Origin: Enterococcus devriesei | GTDB lineage: Bacteria; Bacillota; Bacilli; Lactobacillales; Enterococcaceae | NCBI RefSeq assembly: GCF_001885905.1 | Contig: NZ_JXKM01000007.1 | Coordinates: forward strand, 1 to 57,747 | Direction of reading: 5' to 3' | DNA: 57,747 nucleotides | Part shown: in pieces, positions 36,852 through 46,810 of the stretch | How the letters are laid out: every line of letters starts with the position of its first letter | Numbering within the stretch: position 1 is the stretch's first letter | The notes under the pieces: model-generated | Seen by the model: the letters and a program-made list of their open reading frames with translations, nothing else | Databases searched by the model: none | Told to the model about the DNA's origin: nothing | Made by a program: the position numbers and the translations under genes

Positions 36852-38114
36852 ATGAAATTAATTGGAATCGTCGGTTCAGCGGCTGATAAATCATATAATC
36901 GCCAATTACTACAATTTATTGCGAAAGAATATTATACATTATTCGATTTGGAAATTTTAGAAATCGCGAACATCCCAATGTTTAATCAAAGCAAAGATCA
37001 GACCAACAGTGTGGCTATCCAAAATATGGCTCGTAAAATTATGGGAGCTGATGGTGTGATTATTGCGACGCCAGAACACAATCATACAATTCCGGCTAGT
37101 TTGAAGAGTGTTTTGGAATGGTTATCTTTCAATATTCATCCACTTGAAAACAAACCCGTTATGATTGTTGGAGCCTCTTATTATGATCAAGGTTCTTCGC
37201 GTGCACAATTACATTTACGGCAAATTTTAGATGCTCCTGGAGTCAATGCAATCGTAATGCCCGGCAATGAATTTTTATTAGGTAATGTGAAACAAGCCTT
37301 TGATGCTGATGGCAATTTGAAAAATGAAGGTACTGTAAATTTCTTGGGAACGGTATTAAATAAGTTTGTCCAATTTATTGAGGTCGTTTCACAATTAGAT
37401 GGCGCTGCTCCTAGAGCAATGCCTGAAGATTTGTATGCTAAAGGAACAATTGCAACTACCATCGAAGATATCGAGATGGCGGCCGAAGATTGGGTTGAGC
37501 AAGCTTCTGAAAAAGTTCAGGCGGTTAAGGGCAACACCTATGTGGAATTAGATCGAGGAATCTTGACGGTTGACCAGTTGAACTATTTCTTAAAATCAAT
37601 GCCGATGGAATTAACCTTTGCCGATGATAATAATCAATTCTTGTATTACAACAAAAATGCTGAACCAGAAGATATGTTTGCTAAACGTTGGCCGAGACAA
37701 GTTGGAAATGCTTTAGCATATTGTCACCCTGAACAGGTGCATAAAAATGTCAGCTGGGTGATTTCGCAACTGCGCTCCGGTGCCCAAGACGCTATTCGGG
37801 TACACGTGCCAACACACGGACCAGATAAGTTTGTTGTCCATACTTATCAAGCGATGCATGATGATGACGGAAATTATGCCGGCATCAATGAATACATCTT
37901 AGATTTCAATCCGTTAGTTGATTGGTATTTACAACAAACCGGTCAAAAGCTTGTCGCAGACAGCAACACTGAGTCGGCTGATGCTGTCAGTGGTGCATCA
38001 AAAAAGGAAAACCCTAAACCAGCTGCTGAAAGCACTCCGGCGAGCCAGCCGTCTGCACCAGTCGTTGATATGAAACCAAAAGCAGATGCTGTCTCAAGCG
38101 CGTCAAAACATTAA
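36852..38114 (+). CDS. FMN reductase-PAS fusion with tandem C-terminal flavinylation motifs
   Basis: A 420-residue fusion. Residues 1-185 are an NADPH_FMN_red domain ([47 protein letters not shown]). Residues about 235-360 are a PAS-like domain of the DUF438/PAS_10 type ([20 protein letters not shown]...[18 protein letters not shown]). The tail is low in complexity and rich in Ala/Ser/Pro, and holds DAVSGAS (377-383) and DAVSSAS (412-418). Both fit the ApbE target consensus D-x-x-(S/T)-(G/S)-A-(T/S), with serine as acceptor. With cytosolic apbE two genes upstream, it is a strong candidate for covalent double flavinylation. No fumarate reductase-type catalytic subunit is adjacent, so the final electron acceptor is unknown. 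Confidence 0.8.
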   Translation: MKLIGIVGSAADKSYNRQLLQFIAKEYYTLFDLEILEIANIPMFNQSKDQTNSVAIQNMARKIMGADGVIIATPEHNHTIPASLKSVLEWLSFNIHPLENKPVMIVGASYYDQGSSRAQLHLRQILDAPGVNAIVMPGNEFLLGNVKQAFDADGNLKNEGTVNFLGTVLNKFVQFIEVVSQLDGAAPRAMPEDLYAKGTIATTIEDIEMAAEDWVEQASEKVQAVKGNTYVELDRGILTVDQLNYFLKSMPMELTFADDNNQFLYYNKNAEPEDMFAKRWPRQVGNALAYCHPEQVHKNVSWVISQLRSGAQDAIRVHVPTHGPDKFVVHTYQAMHDDDGNYAGINEYILDFNPLVDWYLQQTGQKLVADSNTESADAVSGASKKENPKPAAESTPASQPSAPVVDMKPKADAVSSASKH

Positions 38115-38366
38115 AAAAATTGATAAGGAAATCAGTATCGATGGTTGCCAAAGTCCACAAGAATGCTTCTGAATTTTTGGTTAGCCAATTCATAATAGCT
38201 CTAAGTATTTAACAGTCTGGTTAAACTCGTGACTCAGTTTAGAAGAGATCAAAAAGCTGTTATTTCTTCTAGCTAATCTAGTTCGATAATAATAACTCAC
38301 TAAGAGGACTCCTATGATGTAATTACGGACTAATTGTTCGATGTAATACATTAAAGGAGTTTTTTT

Positions 38367-38960
38367 ATGGCAACTGAAAAATTAACAGCGAGATACTCCA
38401 CTGTATTTAAAGAACCATTGTAGCTCTCAATAAGACGGACGGTCCGCCAACTCACTAGCAAAAGAATATGGCATAAGTATCCCGCCAATCAGTAAATGGA
38501 TTAATCAAGTCAACCATAATAATAATTAAGTTATTTCACCAAGAGAACGATCATTATTCAAAGAGAATCAAGGTTTGAAGGAAGAAACTGATATTTTAAA
38601 ACGAGCGATGTGTTTTAATCAAAAAAAATAACTATTCAAAGACTCTGTCTTATGTTGAGGATTATTACGACCAACTTAAAGGATAGCCACCACATTTCCC
38701 ATATTCTAAACATGCTAAAAATTTCAAAGTCTATCTATTATGATTATTTGCATGGGTAACCAAGTCAAACCGTCATTACGTAGCAAGCTACCTAAAAGAA
38801 AGTACTCGATTATTGGTTGACATATCCCTTGTATGTCTATCTATGATTAACGCTATTGATAAATAAAAAATCAATCAATCCCGCTAGTGCAAGTTTCGCC
38901 TACCAGCTAAGGTTAACAAATTCAATGATGAAAGTGTACAGCTCATTGTATTAAATACTT
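38367..38960 (+). pseudogene. Decayed IS3-family insertion sequence (orfA and orfB remnants)
   Basis: From ATG 38367 an orfA remnant reads MATEKLTARYSTVFKEPL and stops. In another frame it continues GRSANSLAKEYGISIPPISK (HTH), then ISPRERSLFKENQGLKEETDILKRAM, ending at TAA near 38632. After it, orfB remnants read HHISHILNMLKISKSIYYDY, broken by several stops. Multiple stops and shifts show an old, inactive copy. Clear terminal inverted repeats were not found. Confidence 0.75.
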
Positions 38961-39427
38961 TTTAGTGTATTCGATAGTTGTGTATTAATTAATGAATAAT
39001 AAAAGCCGGCTAACTAAGAGAAATAAGTAGAACTATTTCCCAAAAAATAATAGTGAGGCTTCACAGATATAGGTCAGACATCAGAGATTATACAGTTGTG
39101 ATCAGCTTATTTTTTAATTAAAAAACAGTTGTAATATTATTTCTATTGTTTAATAATAGAGTGGATAAGAAAATAAACATTATTTTTAATATCAATAAAT
39201 TTCTGTATAGTTATTTTTGTTGTGTCCATAGTATTTTTTAGTTAACTAAAAAAGTACTATCTATTATAATTTTGACGCTATAAAATAATGTGAATTAATT
39301 TAATTATTGATAGTATCCCATGTTTTATACTAAAGATCGGCTTATATCATTGTAATGTAATAGGAAATAATCCCTATAAAATAACATTAGTTATATATAA
39401 AGGGGTAGGTAGAAAGGAGAAATGAAG
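38961..39427 (+). promoter_or_regulatory. AT-rich upstream region of the pilus operon
   Basis: No gene is seen. At 39230-39258 there is a near-perfect inverted repeat (AGTATTTTTTAGTT / AACTAAAAAAGTACT, one-base bulge). TATACT at 39326-39331 is a candidate -10 without a good -35. No Mga/AtxA-type pilus regulator gene is present upstream. Confidence 0.45.
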
Positions 39428-42400
39428 ATGAAAAATCAAGGAAAAAAAAGTGTGCTGTTTGTGATTATTATTTTAAATTTTATTTTGAATGTCTTTATTG
39501 TTGGAATATTGCCAGCTTTTGCACAAACATCGCAGGAACAAAAGGAGAACAAGCTTTTTGAAAGTAATTTTGTTGATATGATTGCTGAGCAAAAGGAAAA
39601 TCATGTTCAATTAAAGTTAGTGAAAAAAGGGGAACTTGCAACAGCCTCGTTCGCTTCTATTACAACTAAAATTACGTTCGATCAAGCGGTATTAACCTTA
39701 GAGAATCTCCACCAAATGGAAAAATCTCGACCGATGGATGAATTAAAACTGATGTCTCAAAGTAACGGGCGTCAAGAATTTGATTGGTCGGTAAAACGAG
39801 AAAACTTAACCGAGGATGTTACTCTTGTTTTGCCAATGATCCAATTAGCTGAAGCGAAAGTAAAAGTGTTATCCGATGAGACAGTTCTATTTGATTCGGA
39901 AGCATCAAACGATCAGACGAAGTATTCTACACCAATCGAAAAGAATCATGAAACAAGTACGATAGGAACTACTGAATCTAATGTTTTTAAGGCTGGATCA
40001 GAGTCGCTGGGAACCGAAACTTCTGTAAGTCGTTCCTCTGATAATAGTCAAGAACAAAACATGGAGTCACAGAATAAGCAAACCATATCTAAGACTACTA
40101 ATTCTCAAAATGATTCAACATTTAAGAGTACAAAAGAATCACAACCAGTTAAAAAGAGTAAAGAAGTAAGCGCTATTCCCGACAAGTTAGACGGGACTCA
40201 TTTTGATGACTTATTTAGTTATAATGTTTACGTCAGTGGGGATCATTCGGCTAATCAGGCAGATACTGAAGGCGGAATAGCGGTAAAAGGCAATAGTGCA
40301 ATTGTTGCAAATTCAACAGCGGGATTTAATTATGGTGGTTATTTTGATAATAGCAGTAGTGGGTTAGGCCATACGCTAGGGCCAGAGCAGAATGTCTCAC
40401 TCTTGTTAGGTGGACGTATCTATGCACAAAATATTTCTAAAAATTCTATTGCTAAAGTTGGTAATGGGTATTCTATTGTGTCTAACGCCAAACAAGGCAC
40501 TGATGGTGTCCCTAGCTTAACCCCAAGTGACTGGCCAAATGTTGTATGGCCAGGACCGAATACCTATAAGGCATCAGGTAAAGTCGAATTATCTGATAAT
40601 GAGCTTAAGGGGATTTTTACAAAGCTAGATGATCAGTTAGCCGATTATACAAAGCAATTAACTGCACTGACTGAACAAACAGATGTGTATCTTAATGGGA
40701 GTCAAGATTTATCAGTGAAAGGGATGAATATCCAACCCTATCCTCGGTATGAATATCGTGTAAGTAAAATGAATGAGAGAGTGTTAGTTGTTGATGTACC
40801 ACCAATCAATGATGATATCGCAATTTTACCACAAGTCCAGATGGACTATTTTAACATTACTAACCCTGATCTGAAGATCGATCAAGTAATTATTACAACA
40901 TCAGCAAAAAAAGTTGCTATCGTAGATGAGGCAACAGGGACAGCACTTAGTTACAAAGATAACATAAGCCATGGAAATGCAATTGCTAAGCGGATCACTT
41001 TTTTTGCACCAAAGGCAACTCAAATATCAACGTTTCGTCCAGACGGCGAGTCATGGAACTCAGTGAGGATTCCCGATTTTGATAAGGAGCTAGGAACAGA
41101 GGAAGCTAGCAAAGGTGTAGAAAATTATAATTCAACTACAGATGTTTATGGCCCGCAATTTTTAACACCGGGTCGATTAAGCACACATCCGATGGTTTGG
41201 GGCTCGATTGTAGCTCCTCAAGCGACGGTTTTAGTTTCTGGTGGAAGTATAAATGGATATGTATTTGCTAAAAATCTTCATCAGCGTGGGGGAGCTGAGA
41301 TACACAACTTTATCAATCCGTTTATCACTAAAGAAGCCCCCGGCTTGTTTGACATTGTTTTATACAAACATGCTAAAGATGATGTGGATACTCCTTTAAG
41401 TGGTGCAAAGTTTATTTTACAAAGAAAAGAAGGAAATGTTACTACTTATTATACAGGGAATAAAGAACAACAATGGGTCAGTGATGCTGATTTAGCAAAA
41501 GAATTTACTACAGATACAAATGGCAAAATCAATATCAAAGATTTAACCAAAGAAACTGGGACGGATCCGCATTACTTTTTCGAAGAAACAAAAGCGCCTA
41601 GCGGTTATAAAAAATTAACGAGCCAAATCGAAGCCAAACCTACGGAGAAGGGGAATTACCTCTATGCGGACGCCCCGAATGAATTAGCAGAAGTGCCAAA
41701 ATATTCCAAATTAATTTTGCGAAAAGGTGATATAACCGGAAAACCGTTGGAGGGAGCCACCTTTATTTTGACAGATAAGGATCTTCAAAAAAATCCTGAT
41801 CACAATGTTTTAGAAAGTAGCATGTCTAAAATTCAAAAACTAAATTTCCCAGAATTATCAGCTACAAATCAAGCTTCAGTAGTATTTGATTATGATTTAA
41901 AGCCAGGCACGTATTATGTATATGAGTCTGAGTTTCCTGAACAATATGGCCCTGGTAAGGATACCCCTTCCCCTACTCATCCACTAAAGATCATAATTTC
42001 GGTAGATGGAAAAGCTCAAATTATAACTGATTATGGCGAGGGCCCAAAAAGCTTGCGCCATCAAACAATTGTTAGCAGTGATGGAAAAGAGACAGCCTTA
42101 TTACTATCTGATCCTATTTTAAATTATCCTAATTTCTACAATTTGCAGATCAATAAAACGGATGAAAACGACAAGCCAATAAAAGATATCGTTTTTAAAG
42201 TGACTGCTACAAATAAGAACATTGAGAAATCAACAGATGCCCAAGGAATTGCTGATTTTAGTGAGTTAGCAATGGACAAAAAATATAAAATCGAAGAAGT
42301 TAAGACTGTATCTGGCTATGGTTTGTGGCGAGGGTATATCAATATGGTTGTTAAAAACCACAAAATAGCACCTGAACTCAGGGATCAAGATGGAAATTTG

Positions 42401-42586
42401 ATATCTAGTAATAGTTATACTTGGGACATCGATACCCGGACCTTATCCCTAAAAATAAGGAACCATAAAATCCCTAAATTGCCTATGACAGGCGGATCGG
42501 GTAACAGGTTGCTGTGGATTAGCGTAATTATACTAATGACAGGATTTATTGGTTATAAAGTGGATGAAAAAAGGAGGAGTAAATGA
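39428..42586 (+). CDS. LPXTG pilus tip adhesin with choice-of-anchor A domain
   Basis: A 1,052-residue secreted surface protein, probably the pilus tip. The signal peptide (VLFVIIILNFILNVFIVGIL...AFA) is followed by a Ser/Thr-rich linker (about 170-245), then a choice-of-anchor A type domain (FSYNVYVSGDHSANQADTEG onward, about 255-630). Three SpaA/prealbumin-like domains follow (starting LFDIVLYKHA, SKLILRKGD, YNLQINKTD) with E-box-like segments such as YFFEETKAPSGY. The sorting signal LPMTG, a hydrophobic helix and a KRRSK tail close it. ATG 39428 has better spacing to AAAGGAG than ATG 39422. The stop overlaps the next gene's start (ATGA), so both are translated together. Confidence 0.85.
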   Translation: MKNQGKKSVLFVIIILNFILNVFIVGILPAFAQTSQEQKENKLFESNFVDMIAEQKENHVQLKLVKKGELATASFASITTKITFDQAVLTLENLHQMEKSRPMDELKLMSQSNGRQEFDWSVKRENLTEDVTLVLPMIQLAEAKVKVLSDETVLFDSEASNDQTKYSTPIEKNHETSTIGTTESNVFKAGSESLGTETSVSRSSDNSQEQNMESQNKQTISKTTNSQNDSTFKSTKESQPVKKSKEVSAIPDKLDGTHFDDLFSYNVYVSGDHSANQADTEGGIAVKGNSAIVANSTAGFNYGGYFDNSSSGLGHTLGPEQNVSLLLGGRIYAQNISKNSIAKVGNGYSIVSNAKQGTDGVPSLTPSDWPNVVWPGPNTYKASGKVELSDNELKGIFTKLDDQLADYTKQLTALTEQTDVYLNGSQDLSVKGMNIQPYPRYEYRVSKMNERVLVVDVPPINDDIAILPQVQMDYFNITNPDLKIDQVIITTSAKKVAIVDEATGTALSYKDNISHGNAIAKRITFFAPKATQISTFRPDGESWNSVRIPDFDKELGTEEASKGVENYNSTTDVYGPQFLTPGRLSTHPMVWGSIVAPQATVLVSGGSINGYVFAKNLHQRGGAEIHNFINPFITKEAPGLFDIVLYKHAKDDVDTPLSGAKFILQRKEGNVTTYYTGNKEQQWVSDADLAKEFTTDTNGKINIKDLTKETGTDPHYFFEETKAPSGYKKLTSQIEAKPTEKGNYLYADAPNELAEVPKYSKLILRKGDITGKPLEGATFILTDKDLQKNPDHNVLESSMSKIQKLNFPELSATNQASVVFDYDLKPGTYYVYESEFPEQYGPGKDTPSPTHPLKIIISVDGKAQIITDYGEGPKSLRHQTIVSSDGKETALLLSDPILNYPNFYNLQINKTDENDKPIKDIVFKVTATNKNIEKSTDAQGIADFSELAMDKKYKIEEVKTVSGYGLWRGYINMVVKNHKIAPELRDQDGNLISSNSYTWDIDTRTLSLKIRNHKIPKLPMTGGSGNRLLWISVIILMTGFIGYKVDEKRRSK

Positions 42587-44592
42587 TGAACAAAAAATTC
42601 AGTTTCATTCTATTAGTGTTGTTTTTGGGGTTAATTACAAGTGTTGCAGGTGGCTACCCAGTTTCTGCAGAGACAGAGGGTATACCCGTCTCAGATATAA
42701 ATGTTCATGAAAAAGGTTCAGTTACTGTTCATGCGGTTCAAAACCCTAGTAATAGTACAGTCATTCCAGATATTTCCGGTAATGGGACACAGCAAAAATT
42801 AAATGATACTGAGTATGCGAACGTGGGCTCAGGGATCAAGTTTAGTCTTATGAAAATTTCTCGTTCGGATGCTTACAAGTTAGGTTGGAGTCCTAGTAAT
42901 AAGATGAAGGGACAGAATTTAGATATAGCTAAAGTTGATGCATACGTAAATAATGTAAGAGATAAGGTAGAAGAAACGACTGATGGAAATGGCGAAGTTA
43001 CTTTCGATCAAACTAACTTTGCACCCCTCGGCAAGCTAGATACTGCAAATCCAGAAGCAAATCTATTTTTGATTGTTCAAATAGGTGACTTACCAGCGGG
43101 TGTAACTAGTCGTCCGGCACCAATCATTGTAAATGTACCAAGCCAAAATCCAGATTATGTCAAAGGAAACCAAAATTATTATTTGTATGATGTCCATCTA
43201 TATCCTAAATTTGAACAAGATACAACCGAAGTTTATTTTAAGAAGGTAGATGAAAAAGGCCAGGCGCTGCCAGGAGTAGAATTTGTTTTACGTCGTAATG
43301 AACCAACTGGACGAGGGACAGATTATTTAAGTGAATCACCTGCTGGAAACGGACCGTGGGTAACCAATGGGGAATTAAATTTTGTCTCAAAGAGTCAAGA
43401 AAATTCACCGATTTCTAAGCCATATGTCTTTATTACAGGAAATGATGGAATGATCCGAATCCAAGGTTTAACTCAAGGACATTACCGCGTAGAAGAAAAA
43501 CAAAACCAATCCAGCGAAAATAAGAATACCTTCTTACCGAACAAGAAAGTTATTGATTTTACAATTGATGATAACGATCTTAAAAATAATGTGAAGAAAG
43601 ATATTTTAAATGGAGGAACCTTTATCAACTATGATAAGCCCAAAATTGCGAAAACAATCCAAAAGAATAGTTCTCATCGCGATGAAATAGTGAAATTTAC
43701 CTTAGAACCCACAATTCCAGGTGATATTCAGAACTATGGGAAATATATCGTAAAGGATACTTTAGATTCGAGATTAAATTTTGTAAGTACATCAAAAGTC
43801 ATCACGATCAAAGGGACCGATATTAAATTAGCCGAAGGAACGGATTTTATTCTAACTGAAGGCAATGCACTAGTTTGGAAATTTACAGATAAAGGCTTGG
43901 CTAATTTAGCTAAAGCGTACAAACAAGGTGCACGAAAACTAGTGATTCCGTTTAATGCTCATTTAAACGGAACTTCGAAAGCTGATGAAGTTGTACCCAA
44001 CCAAGGTCACTTAGAGTATAAAAATGATTATGATCAAGATGGTGATGTAACAACCAATGAAGTTTATGATGTGTATGGCGGCGTGAAATTTGAAAAAAGT
44101 GATCGCCATGATTCTTCAGTTAAATTAGGCGGCGCAAAATTTATTGTTAGCAATCGGGTTGATGGTGTAACAAAGTACCTAGATGTTGATGATCAAGGTG
44201 GCTGGACTTGGGTTGATGCAAAAGATAGAGAAAGAGCCAAAGTATTTGTAACAGATGCTCAAGGCCGTTTCGATATTATAGGATTAGATTTTTCTAAGAA
44301 AATCCGAATTGAGAATAATAAAGATACACTAATTCCAATTGAAGATGGTCAAACTGTTAATAACTATGCATTAGAAGAAGTTGAAGCACCCAAAGGATAT
44401 GCTAAACTCGCAGCACCGCTGGAATTTAAGGTCACTCCTGGTTTTGAGACAAATAAAATTTTGATAATTGAAAATGCGAAGGAGGCTGAAATTCCATTAA
44501 CTGGTAGCGTGACATCTAATCTGTTAATAATTGTTGGAATAATTCTATTGAGTACAGGGTTCATAATTTATAAACGTTCAAAAAAAATATAA
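42583..44592 (+). CDS. Pilus backbone pilin (LPXTG, isopeptide-bonded)
   Basis: A major shaft subunit of 669 aa. It has a signal peptide (FSFILLVLFLGLITSVAGGYPVSA), a pilin-motif lysine in YDVHLYPKF (about residue 210) that would link to the next subunit, a Cna_B/SpaA-type domain (VYFKKVDEKGQALPGVEFVL), an isopeptide D2-type domain (KIAKTIQKNSSHRDEIVKFT), a further SpaA domain with E-box YALEEVEAPKGYAKL, and sorting signal IPLTG with membrane helix and positive tail. The IPLTG variant differs from the LPMTG of the tip protein. The following sortase gene starts 15 bases downstream. Confidence 0.87.
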   Translation: MMNKKFSFILLVLFLGLITSVAGGYPVSAETEGIPVSDINVHEKGSVTVHAVQNPSNSTVIPDISGNGTQQKLNDTEYANVGSGIKFSLMKISRSDAYKLGWSPSNKMKGQNLDIAKVDAYVNNVRDKVEETTDGNGEVTFDQTNFAPLGKLDTANPEANLFLIVQIGDLPAGVTSRPAPIIVNVPSQNPDYVKGNQNYYLYDVHLYPKFEQDTTEVYFKKVDEKGQALPGVEFVLRRNEPTGRGTDYLSESPAGNGPWVTNGELNFVSKSQENSPISKPYVFITGNDGMIRIQGLTQGHYRVEEKQNQSSENKNTFLPNKKVIDFTIDDNDLKNNVKKDILNGGTFINYDKPKIAKTIQKNSSHRDEIVKFTLEPTIPGDIQNYGKYIVKDTLDSRLNFVSTSKVITIKGTDIKLAEGTDFILTEGNALVWKFTDKGLANLAKAYKQGARKLVIPFNAHLNGTSKADEVVPNQGHLEYKNDYDQDGDVTTNEVYDVYGGVKFEKSDRHDSSVKLGGAKFIVSNRVDGVTKYLDVDDQGGWTWVDAKDRERAKVFVTDAQGRFDIIGLDFSKKIRIENNKDTLIPIEDGQTVNNYALEEVEAPKGYAKLAAPLEFKVTPGFETNKILIIENAKEAEIPLTGSVTSNLLIIVGIILLSTGFIIYKRSKKI

Positions 44593-44607
44593 GGAGATGA
44601 GTCATCG

Positions 44608-45456
44608 ATGAGGAAAAAGAAAGCCATTGTTCAATGGTCAATGATTTTTATGATGTTAATCGGAGCAGGTGCAATTCTTTATCCTCTAGGTGCCAATATT
44701 TACGAGCGATATACTCAACAACGTGTGGTTAGTAGTTTTAGAAAACAAGTTTCTGAGAATGGAAGACAACAGATAGAACGTGAAAAGAAAATTAAAAAAT
44801 ATAATCAAGATGTTGCCAAAAGAACCCGACCGGAAATTTCAGATCCATTCGTAACACATTCTGATGTGCATGATGGAGCGTATGATTTATATGAAAGTCT
44901 ATTAGGAAAAATTGTGGGAACCATACGTATACCCAAAATTGATGTAGAATTACCAATTTATTTTGGTACAAATAAACATCAATTGGATAAAGGTGCGGGG
45001 GTAATTCCGGGAACTAGTTTACCGGTCGGTGGTTTGGGGACGCATAGTGTCATTACGGCTCATAGAGGGTTGCAGAAGGCACGAATGTTTACGGACTTAC
45101 CGGAATTGAAAATAGGAGACAATTTTTTTATCGATCAGTCTAGTGGCATATTAGCTTATAAGATCAATCAAATTGTGACGATTTTACCTAATGATTCAAG
45201 ACAAATACAAATTGTTCCAGGCAAAGATTATGTAACACTGTTAACATGTACGCCGTTGGGAGAAAATACTCATCGATTGTTAGTACGTGGAGAACGAATT
45301 CCTTATCAAAAAAAACAAGAAAAAGTTAATACACAAGATAAAAGAGCTCAGATGGGTCGTCAGTATCGTCCTCTTTTTATCGTTTTAGGAATCGTGGTTC
45401 TCTTTTTTTTGATTAACTTAATTCAAAAATGGTGGTGTAAACGTAATTTAGCTTAA
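44608..45456 (+). CDS. srtC: Class C pilus sortase
   Basis: A transpeptidase that polymerises the two upstream pilins. The 282 aa start with a membrane helix (IVQWSMIFMMLIGAGAILYP). The lid motif DPF lies in EISDPFVTH (about 88-96), the catalytic His in TAHRG near 152, the catalytic Cys in TLLTCTP near 217, and the catalytic Arg in HRLLVRGER near 228. A C-terminal helix (FIVLGIVVLFFLINLIQ) anchors the enzyme, as is typical of class C. It closes the pilus operon; no separate housekeeping sortase or signal peptidase is present. Confidence 0.93.
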   Translation: MRKKKAIVQWSMIFMMLIGAGAILYPLGANIYERYTQQRVVSSFRKQVSENGRQQIEREKKIKKYNQDVAKRTRPEISDPFVTHSDVHDGAYDLYESLLGKIVGTIRIPKIDVELPIYFGTNKHQLDKGAGVIPGTSLPVGGLGTHSVITAHRGLQKARMFTDLPELKIGDNFFIDQSSGILAYKINQIVTILPNDSRQIQIVPGKDYVTLLTCTPLGENTHRLLVRGERIPYQKKQEKVNTQDKRAQMGRQYRPLFIVLGIVVLFFLINLIQKWWCKRNLA

Positions 45457-45664
45457 ATTAGCAGTGAATCTAAATTACTTTTTCAAGAAGATTTAGATCA
45501 GTCAATATAATAGTTATTAGGATACTTAATACATTTGATGTATCGAGAGGTTTTGGAATAGAAACAGATATTACTTTTTTGTTAGTTGTTATTAAGATGA
45601 TTCGATGTTAGGGAAGAAGTTATCCAGGTAGACTAGGCTTAGAAAAAATAGTTGGAGGATGAAG

Positions 45665-46810
45665 ATGAAAAAGAAGACAAAGTTTATTATTGCCGGAGTT
45701 GTTGGGTTAGCAGTAGCAGGCGGGGGTGTTTTTGCTGTTCAATCGGCACATCAGGAGCCACAATACAGTCTTTATACGGTGAAGACGGCGGACGCTTTAC
45801 AATTGAAAGGCAAAGTAGAGCCCGTCAAAAAGCAACTTTACTTTTTAGATACGACAAAGGGTACGATTAAAAATGTACCAGTAGCGAATGGTCAAGAAGT
45901 TTCTGTTGGGACACCTTTATTAGAATATCAAAATGCGACAGCTGAAAATGAAATGGTCACACAGCAGCATGCGGTGAATAAAAGTTCGTTGGATGCTTCT
46001 CAAGCGGAAGCGAATGTAGCCGCTGGGGAACGTCAAGTTCAAACAGCGACCAATCAAGTCAATGCAACGCAGCAAAAAATTGCTCAGGCCAAGGACCAAG
46101 AAGAAAAGGCCGCGTTGAATGAACAGTTGAAACAACAGCAAGTAGAATTACAAACGGCAACCGATCAGTTGAGTCAATCACGTTTTGCGGTTCAGGGAGC
46201 CTATGAAGATATTCAATCAGCGAAGGATGTCTTAGCGGGACAACAACAACAAGCTTCCGCAACGATCAGTGCGGAGATGGATGGGATCGCCGCAGTGGAT
46301 GAAAAAGGTGAAGCGTCCCCTGAGGTACCTGTCATTACGGTTTCTAGTAAGAGCAAGCAAATTAAAGGGATCGTGACGGAATATGATCTAGATAAATTAG
46401 TGCCGGGACAAGTCGTCCAAGTAGCGACAGTAGGCGATAATCGGAAAGCCGAAGGGAAGATCAAAAGCGTTGCAGCTACGGCGATCGCAGCGAATTCTGA
46501 CAGCAACAATGTGGCTGCTTATGAATTTATTGTAGAAGGTGATTTTCCTTGGTCAGACGATCTATCGACGATCATCACCTTAAAGCAAAATCAATTGTTA
46601 TTACCAGATGCAGCAGTTAAACAAAAAGGCAACAAGCAATATGTCTATAAATATGTTGATGGCAAAGCCAAACAAGCCGAGATCCAAACTCAGGAAGCAG
46701 GCGGTCGGAAAGTAGTTCAATCTGGGTTGAAGGCGAATGATCGAATCATCGAAAACCCAGATGGTGATATCGCCGATGGTACGGAGGTTCAGGTGAGCGA
46801 CAATGATTAA
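45665..46810 (+). CDS. ABC exporter membrane-fusion (adaptor) protein, MacA/YknX type
   Basis: A HlyD-type adaptor of 381 aa. It has an N-terminal membrane anchor (FIIAGVVGLAVAGGGVFAV), a split biotinyl-lipoyl-like domain (IKNVPVANGQEVSVGTPLLEY), a Gln/Ala-rich coiled coil (about 100-190, with QQ-rich repeats), and a C-terminal beta-barrel. ATG 45665 is six bases after GGAGG, whereas an ATG at 45659 would touch it. It overlaps the ATPase gene by eight bases. The three-gene set resembles B. subtilis YknXYZ and MacAB-like exporters for peptides or toxins; the substrate is unknown. Confidence 0.85.
   Translation: MKKKTKFIIAGVVGLAVAGGGVFAVQSAHQEPQYSLYTVKTADALQLKGKVEPVKKQLYFLDTTKGTIKNVPVANGQEVSVGTPLLEYQNATAENEMVTQQHAVNKSSLDASQAEANVAAGERQVQTATNQVNATQQKIAQAKDQEEKAALNEQLKQQQVELQTATDQLSQSRFAVQGAYEDIQSAKDVLAGQQQQASATISAEMDGIAAVDEKGEASPEVPVITVSSKSKQIKGIVTEYDLDKLVPGQVVQVATVGDNRKAEGKIKSVAATAIAANSDSNNVAAYEFIVEGDFPWSDDLSTIITLKQNQLLLPDAAVKQKGNKQYVYKYVDGKAKQAEIQTQEAGGRKVVQSGLKANDRIIENPDGDIADGTEVQVSDND

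Noticed and set aside
38367-38960. Active insertion sequence
   Set aside because: Both reading frames carry several stops and shifts, and no clear terminal inverted repeats or target duplication were found.
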